This document shows, one piece after another, positions 24,301 through 33,300 of a stretch of 64,000 bases of DNA (its first letter is position 1; each line of letters opens with the position of its first letter). Location of the stretch: the NCBI GenBank assembly GCA_947396885.1, contig OX377202.1:78650643-78714642 (forward strand), in the 5' to 3' direction. Position numbers and translations under genes: made by a program. The notes beneath the pieces were generated by a model. That model was not told where the DNA came from. It saw only the letters and a list, made by a program, of their open reading frames with translations, and searched no databases. The DNA comes from Heligmosomoides polygyrus polygyrus (taxonomy: Eukaryota > Nematoda > Chromadorea > Rhabditida > Heligmosomidae).

Positions 24301-27300
24301 CTCGTTGACCGGGGAGGAAAATCCGAACCAAGGACATGGAAACGGGTGCACTCTAGAGCTGGAGTCTTTGACTGCACCGCCTGCGCCCAGATCATAGGAT
24401 TGAGAGCATAATTACACAAGCGGCGAACAGTTTAAAAATTCTTTAGGGGCTTGAAAGCGTCTCGAGTCTCATTTAATTGCCGTTCTTCCAGTATGCCAGG
24501 AGTCTTATCAAGAAACATGAACTGGGCGGTGAATCAGGAGACAAATCTGAGGCAGTATGTCGCTTTGAGGTCAGTGAGTGGCAATAGTTGCTGTTCGGGA
24601 GAAGCTTTTTACTTGTTGGAGTTTAAGGTGTGCTCTACAACGAACTTCCCCGTTGGCGCCGGTCTTGCCTCGTCTGCAGCTGGTTTTGCAGCGATCGCCT
24701 TTGCAATTGGAACAATGTTCAGGATACCCGCAGAGGAGGTGTCTAGACTGGCCCGGAGAGGTAACACTCTCACTTGGCAACCTCAACGTTTCTGTATCGT
24801 ATGTTGACGCATTTGCTTGCTCCGTCAGCTCATTATGGAGTTTGGTGGACTTGTGATGGGCAGGCAGGATTGTGTCAATGCAGTTTGCCTCCACCGATTG
24901 AGCACCAGATTGCACGCAGTCGTTTTGGGAGATAGCACTTCGCCATCCTAGGTAAACATGTAAGGTATTTAGGATCTATTTGGTTCGTCTTGTAGTGTGT
25001 AAAAGAAATGTGTTCGCCTTTATTTGCAGGCTTAAGACTGACACTACCTATTTCGTTCAGACAAAAATCAACTCCAATGCTTGCGGATGCTACAAAAATT
25101 TTCGCAAGAAAGTTGAGTGAAAGCTCTGCAATTTTTGAGCTGGTGTGTAATTATTATGAACCGGTTTAGTTCTCTCGTACTCAGCGCAGCTCTTAGGCCT
25201 TTGTCATACCATCGCTCACCCCGAGCGACGCCTAATGATATGCTCCCATATCGATCGGGCGGTGCAATGGAATCGATATGGGTGCATACCATTAGGCGTC
25301 GCTCGGGGTGAGCGATGGTATGACAAAGGTCTTAGAGGAGGAACGAAATCATGCGGTCGGAGCCTATAAGCCTTTTGATAATTTTCCGAATTACTATAGC
25401 TACGTGAGGCGTTGAACATAAGGCTGCATGCAATCTGAAGGGCTACTCGGTCAAGGCAGTCAGCGTTGACACCAACCAGACTGATCCACTCCAACGTCCT
25501 TCGTATATCATCATTCCCTGTTCAATCAGGATCGGGAAGCGCGTGTCGAAGTGTGTTCGGAGGACTGGTGGAATGGCAGGCGGGATGTGAACCATCTGGA
25601 ATGGATTCTGTTGCAGTGGTGAGTGCTTTAGAAGTTTTGGACAGCTTCAACATATACATCACTGCACATACTTGGACGCGAATAACGTAGTAAGATCTCC
25701 CTATCTCGCATATACCTCGAGCCAAGGTTTAAGGTGCGAGTTTGACAAACGCTAGTCAAACTTTCCATTCCTCCGGGGCGACTGAATTAAGCCAAGCATA
25801 TGTGCGAAGGATAACATTTTGGCTTCTTCATGGGCTCGCCGTTGCAAATCATTCTATAGGCTAACTACGCATCCAGTTTGCCCCAAGTAGAATGTGTGTC
25901 GGATTCCCAGAGGTTTTGTCTAAGCAGTTCAGCGCCACCCTCGAAAATGTCATGCGCTAACAGAATGAGAAGACATTGGAGTGAAGATTGATGGCCGACA
26001 ACTGCACTATCTTCGCATAGCCGACGACATTGTACTCATAACACCGAGCATCAGCCAGGCAGAGTGAATGCTGGCCGACTTCGATCGTACATATGGGAAC
26101 ATTGGACTGCAGCTGAATCTCACGAAGAATCTTCATGAGGAACGGACAAGTTTCTGATGCCCCATTCTCGCTCAACGGAACGAACATCTCCGAATGCTCC
26201 AGCTACGTGTATCTGGGTCGCGAAGTCAATATGGCCAAGGACCTAGCGCCGGAGCTGAGTAGGAGGAAACGAGCGGCTTGGGGAGCTTTCAAGAGCGTCG
26301 AAGAAGTCGCGAAGAAGACGAAGAACGTCCGACTCCGTGCCCACCTATTCGACTCCACAGTTCTTCCTGCCCTAACATACGCCTCAGAGACCTGGGTTAT
26401 TCGAAAGCAGGATGAACACGCGATCAGCGTCGCACAGCGTGGAATCGGGAGGGCGATGCTTGGAGTGGCATTACGCAAGTGAGAGAAGGCCTCGAGACTT
26501 CCGAGCTTCGCCGACGTTCGAAGATCAAAGACGCTGTCGCATGGGCCAAGTTGCCGAAAATTAGGTGGGTCGCCCACGTAATGCGCATCGCAGACATCCG
26601 TTGCACTAGAGCCGTTACTGACTGGATTCTGTGGAATGTCAGGAGAATACCAGCACGCCCACCAAGGTGTTGGTCGGAATTCTTCATGAAAGCCCTGAAT
26701 GAACGATATGCGGCTTTTCACTCGATCCATTGGATCACACTGGCACGCGACAGGGACGAATGGAGGCGCTGCTGGCGCCTTCTCCAGCAACTCGGTGATC
26801 AACGGGACGACAGATTATTGTCTAATGTCGATCTTTATCCGCTCATCCTTTATCTACGTGCATAATTATTATCTTCCTCTATGTAATATTTTGTCCAGGA
26901 AATAGAACAGCACTTTTACTTCGGTCCCTTAAATCTAACCATGAGGAAGTCCTTGGAGGTCGTGTCTTGCTTTATAATATGTGAGCATGTTTTCGAAACT
27001 TTCTGCAGCGTTCTATGGAAAGCTTGCCTACTAAGGCTACAACAACATCATCATCATCATTTTCATTATCGTTTGCACAGCTTGGTGGCGGGATCCGCTC
27101 TTCTACCGTAGTGACGCCATTTCTTCGGACGCTTGATCGGGATGAACTCCAGTTCTCGTTCTATCGTAGACGAGCTTCGCAACTCGTTGGCTATCGGGGC
27201 GACATCGAATCTTTGTCGTATGGTGTCGTTACTAAGGCTACAACAACAATTTGTTGGTTTACCAGCAGTTCTTTACGACCTACCATTTGGTGGGGATTAT

Positions 27301-30300
27301 TGCAACGGCTTTCTAATATACGTGAGGTGCGTGGAATTGGAGTCGAAAAAGGCTCCGGTAGTCGCGTGCACCCCAGTTCAGTTTCTTCCTGCAGGTTCCT
27401 CCCAGTTAAAGCAATCCTTTCATCCCTCTGATTGGCGAATTTATACTATACATGTCTGAGAAAGTAAAACGTCGCTCGACCAGCGAAAGTTATTGTATAG
27501 GCCAAATACGTATTCAACTTGCCTCAATGATATCCCGCAGAAGTAGAATATGCGTCGCTTTCTAAGTATGGATTGCTTTAAGCCGTCCTTTAACCTTTCT
27601 GTCATTAGTTGAACTTCGCATTCAAGTGAGACGATGTTCTAAGCGCTTCTCTGCTGTACTCGACAACGATCTGCGGGAGGGCGTTGAAGGAAATCCGAAT
27701 TCAAGCACTCCGTTCCGAAACATCTTCACATTGTTGGATACCACATCTTCCTCCCCTAGTACTAGTAAGATACTGGGCACGTGGTGTGTGATGTAGTATA
27801 CTGGCCGCGAGGAAGCACAGTCGGAGAAGGCATCGGATGTCGTATTCATTCTTTTCCAAGTTCTTTTGGTTCTACTTTTCCGCTCAAGCTAACCAAGCTT
27901 TCCATGCCTTCGGGATCGATGATTTGGTTTCAGACTTGCTTGAGAAGCGTAAAATACAGGCTGGTGCATCGGCTGCCCAACGACAGTCTTTGTATGCATA
28001 GTCCGAATAAGCATTCAAATTGCATCCACTCCCGTAGAAGTAGAATGCGTGGCGCATCCTTTTACAGTCCTTTTGCAGCTGAACTCGGACAGGGCAGACA
28101 GAAAAAGCGATGTAATATGCTGCTCCCATATAGGAATGAGTCTGTGAAAGACGTCATGACGCTACGAAAGCAGATATGCACAGGAACCTTACCTGAGACC
28201 ACCTGGAGTATGTTCATGATCAGGACGTTCTCCTGTGCTGTTGGTCGGGCTCTGCTTGGGAAAACTAGATATCAAAACCGCACTGTCCGCATCCATCTGC
28301 ACTAACCAGCTGCACAACCTAGCTGATACTGTGCGACAAAACGCCGCAAAGGTTAAATATCTTTATTCTTCTTTGTTTGTTTATTACATGGATACACCAT
28401 GTAGAGCAACTATTAACTCAGGAATAGGGATAAAACTGCCAGCTGTGCAACTCCACGAACATAAAACGAACACTAACATAACATTTACAATGAAGGATAA
28501 AACGTAGTAGAAAGTGTAAAACAACTAACTAGAGAGAAACATGAAGGAAGGTGAAGTGAAGGGGAACAGGAAAAACAGAATGCCGTCATGGCTCCAGGAT
28601 CTGTTTTCTTCGTGACAACATGCGTCCACCCAGCACTTTAGGGATAGGGTTCGATAATCAACATCAACTAGAAATGGAGGTTTCTCATGGTGCATGCCTA
28701 TTTCGCAGCTTTAGGAGTAGTGGTCGAGGATTGGCAAGCTTTTGTGTAGATGTTCTTCTTATGCTTATGGTTATTCCTGAGACTCGTCGAGTTTCGAGAT
28801 GCACAACTCGTTCCACTTCGTAGATCTGCAGGGAAGTTGCGTTCTGCTTTGGCATTTGCGTACATTAAGACTTTAAACCTATTTTTTAAGATGACTTGGC
28901 GTTTCGCAAGTCAAGAGTCTGTTGCGCTCTACTGCGCGTGATATTCAGCTGCAATTATTTTCTTGGCCATGGGTGTAGTTGAACTGGCCATTAGCCTGGG
29001 CGACTGTACTTGCTCTGCAACCAGTTCTGTTGTTAGAAGAGGCCAGAAACCTTTCCCAGGAACATATACAATTCACGCCCACTTGGTATTCCCTATGTTT
29101 ACGGTTGTCTGTGGCTTCGAACTTTGAATATACTCAAAATCTAAGCGATGAAGGGTCAAGTGGCACGAGGTCAACTATTCCCAATGAATTCTCGTATTTC
29201 TTTAGCAAGTTCTTCCCGAGTCGTCCTGGCCTGATCTACGCTGCATCATAGTGGTCTTGGAGGAGTCCGAAAAAGACGTTGGCAGCAGTGACGGAATGCG
29301 CCGCAGCGTACAGACCAGCGAACTACTCCAATACCGTTCGACGGCAGTGGTTCCAGAAAGAATTAGAAGGTTCGCCGCGTCGATGTTCTTTCGATTGACT
29401 TGCTTCTCACATTGAAATTCAGGCTGATCCAAGCTTACGAAGCACGCATTTTTTCCGAGTTTGGTCGCGTTGTTATGGCCGAAAGTAACCAGCTGCATGC
29501 TGTCTGCATGGACTCCTTTCCGCCTCTGAAGGTATTCCTTTGAAACTATTAGCGCATACCTCCTTGCTGACGCACCCCTTTTTTTTAAAGATAAGTCCCA
29601 AAAACCTGTGTTTGTGACCTATTGAAGAGCTTTGTAGCCGTTCTTCATATTGTTGACGATTCTTAAGCGCCAGCACAGAAAGAGACTGCTGTGGTGAGCT
29701 GATGTTGGGCTGCTACACTATCACTGATAAATCGCTGTGCTTCACGCATAAGCTGATTCAGTTGATTCACTGTTTGTAATAGGTTGACGAATAAGCTCAT
29801 AGGGTTTTGTTCGAAGAGCTTTATTTAAACGATTCGCTATTTGTTTGACAAACTGCTTGTATTTATTAGAGAGTACATTTTCTGCTCTACAAAACTGTTG
29901 TTTGTTTTTAGAATAATTTAAGTTTTCTTGCTTTTTTAGGCTTAGAAATAGAATATTCAGGAGGCAAAAATCAGCATTTTCGACATCTGCCGAAGCAACC
30001 CTGGATATTTGCGATGTGTACGGAAAAGACGTCATAGGCGCGTCTATAGCACGGAAATGGTTTGCGAATTTCAAGGACAGCGACTTCTACTTCGACGATA
30101 GCCCCGTAGCGGAAGAGTTTATGAATTCGATGAAGAGCGTCTCAAAGAGCTTCTGGAAGAGAATGGTCGCCAAGCCGCGAATTAGCCGACAAAATGAACT
30201 GCAATTAAGAAACGGTTCTTAACCATCTCTACTCGATGGGATTTGCTGAAATTAAGAGCTTGGGTGCCCCACGACATGAGTAAAATCAACAAGGAACAAC

Positions 30301-33300
30301 GTCTGCGAATTGCTTCACAACATCTTGTCTGGCGTCGAGCAACACGTGACCATAAACAGCGTTTTTTTTTTTGTACGGAATCATCACAGGAGATCTCCGA
30401 ACACCTCGCGAATATCCCGGGCTGCAGCGGCTGCTGCTTGGTAAAGGATAAAGAATAAAGGACGGCGTTATTCAATCCCATTTGGTTATGGAAGGCTTGG
30501 TTGGCCTGGATCCGAACCAGGAACCTGGTATCGGGTGCAGGCGACAGTCGGCGCCTCCTCCGACTGCGCTACACGCGCCCTTGGCTGCTGCTTGACCATG
30601 ACGAAATGCGAAGAACAGGAGGTGTCCAAAATGCTGAAATTATAAAGCTAAATCAAATGCTTCGAAAAAACAAATATCACAGTTTTGAAGAATGGAGTAC
30701 TTTCTAAGTACGAGCAAAAAGATACAAATAAATAAATAAATACAAGCAGTTTGTCAAACCAAAAGCAAATAGTTTAAACAAGACGCTTCGAAGGAAGCGC
30801 TACGAACTTGAACCTGAACCTAACAAATGGCAATGTTCTGCTCGACACTAGTGCACTGTTTTCTAGATGAGATTTCGCCTATGACCCGACCCGCCAGCGC
30901 AACGGTTCGAGTGACAGCTGACCATAATTAGCACGACAATACAATATGTAGCTTCCTGAAAGAAAAGATCACTAAGATAGGAGCTTGCAGGGTTTCCATG
31001 TAATTATAATTGTTGTAATTATACTATGGGGGTCTGGAGCACCATCACTTTGAAATGGTTTATTTACTGCCAGACTTTCTTCTTTACTTTCTTCATGTGC
31101 CTCAGGATCACTATCATAGTAATACTGCCAGTTTCTGACAGCTTGTTACAGGCATCAGGCCAAAGTGCTATCTTCCATACACATACAACTGGCCTATGTA
31201 TCAGGGGCGTGCGTTTAACGATTAACGATTTACCGATTTACCGGCATTTTGCGTTAAATTTTTAAACGAAAGTTAACGACGAAAAATTCCGTTAAACTGC
31301 ATTAACGACATTTCAAGGCTCATTTTTGAAGTTTTACTTCTTCTTCATGCAAGCGCATTTTGGGCGAATTTATTGGATGAGCTTTCGCTGTATCGTTGCG
31401 ATACCGAGGAAACCCTCTACTTACTTGATTCAATAGATACAGACAGTAGACATCGTCCTCAAATCTCGAGCATTGTTGGTATTATTCTCCTTGACCATTT
31501 TATTTGCGTGCTCAACAACGCTTCTATACAGTCGTTTCGTTTTTTTTTTGGACTTCGTAGGCCATTTCCCGCACTTGATCGCTACGCATTAATTATTCAT
31601 AGTTACCTGCCATTCAGTTTTTTCACAATTTTTTTGTGGTAATTATTTCGTAAAAATGTTTGAAAGGTATAGATGACGCGAAGAAAACGCCATCAAACAC
31701 CAACAGTGCGAAAAAATAAGTGTAAGAAACGCAACGAGGGAGCAAATAGCCTCCTTCCGTTTTTCCTGCAAGTTACTCGAGAAAATGGGCGGGTTTTTCG
31801 TGTAGCATCAGATGACAATTGTAGGACTGCGGTGAAGCAACATGGAGACCTATCCATAGAGCGTGACTGCTAGTACTGGCATTGCTTCGCTTCTATTGAA
31901 TTTTGTGCCGTGCATGTCGACGAATTTGCTCAACCTTTTCGTCTTCTTCAAAGGTTTTTTTTTGCGGTTTTGTTTAGCAGAAGTCAGTATATACATAAAA
32001 TAGCGATCGTATATACCATTTTCAGTTCAAATTCGACGTTTTCGAAATCAAATTCAATGTTTTCGAAATCAAATTCAACGTCTTCTTTGCAAGCTGTACG
32101 TTTCAATGTTTACTTCTTCTCAAAAAATTCAAACATTCAGAAAAGGCTATCCAACGAAAATTAGAAACAACTAGCAAGTTAAGCAGGTCAGGCACTTCAG
32201 TAGTGATGCGACACAAGTACATAGTAGTGAGCAAACTGAGCGATACAACTATACAGTATGATAAACAATACAGCAATACAACAATAACTATTCAAAATAG
32301 CACAATGAGCAAGTGAAAGTAAATCATGTACTGTTGAATCTTTGCCCTGCTGCAGCTGCTGTCATGTTTACCATCATGTGGACACGTAGTTTGCACAATC
32401 TTGCTGCGATACAGAATGAACACCTTCTTCAATAACCGCCTCGCCGTAGCCTTCACTTTTGAAAAAACGTTTTCCGCAGGATTAAGCATGTAAGAGTATG
32501 GCGACAAAAACTTTAAGGTGTATGATTGTCCCATAATTGTCCGCAGGTCGTCCGCTTTGTGAATACTGGCGTTGTCCATGATCAGCCACGCGCCATTCAT
32601 CTCTTCGTTGTCGCGAATTCGGCTCAAAAGTTCTTCAATGAACTTGCATAATTTGGCACTGTTGCATGTGCCATCACTGATAATTTTCGCGTGGAGGATT
32701 CCGGTATTGTTCATGGCAACAATTAGCGTAATCATACGACCTTTCATTGTGGGTACAACGACATTGGCTCGTGTTCCTTTCTTTGAGCGAGCCTGGGTGC
32801 GTCGTAAATAAAGGTTGAAACTGCTCTCGTCAATGAATACGCATTTCTGCTTGTCTGGTGGTGCGTGCTGCACAAAGTCGAGGGCGTAGGCTTGCCGACT
32901 CGCGATGGTTCTATCGCAGTTGACGCGGTCAAGCTCCCGGTGGCATTTTTTAAGCGTGATCTGGAGTTTCCTTAGAGCGTCGAAAATCGTAGCAACTGAC
33001 ACGTCGAGGTTTTTTTTCATCCTTGAGAAATCCTCGCATCTGCGCCAAGGTGTGCTGTGGATGCCGCTCGACGACCTCTTCGATGAAACGCAAGACTTCA
33101 TCGGTAAGCTTTTTCGGTCTGGTAGGCTTAAGAATTCTCCTTCTGGCTTCGAGACACTCGACTGTATGGGCCGCGTCGCCGGCTTTGTTGAACGTCTTGA
33201 TCATCGGTGCTCATGTTGTCTGCAAGCACGGCGAATCGCGCAATGGCAAGAAAGAGTGGAGGGGTCGGCTTCTATGATACGGGGGAGATTCCAGAGGAAC

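Noticed and set aside
26203..26802. 199-residue minus-strand open frame, the second longest in the window
   Set aside because: It is the antisense of the RTE reverse-transcriptase remnant, whose plus-strand motifs are clear.
27395..27459. HPSDW sequence as a possible missing MVD exon
   Set aside because: It is part of a SINE body, and the real exon (QVLPESSWPDL) is at 29206.
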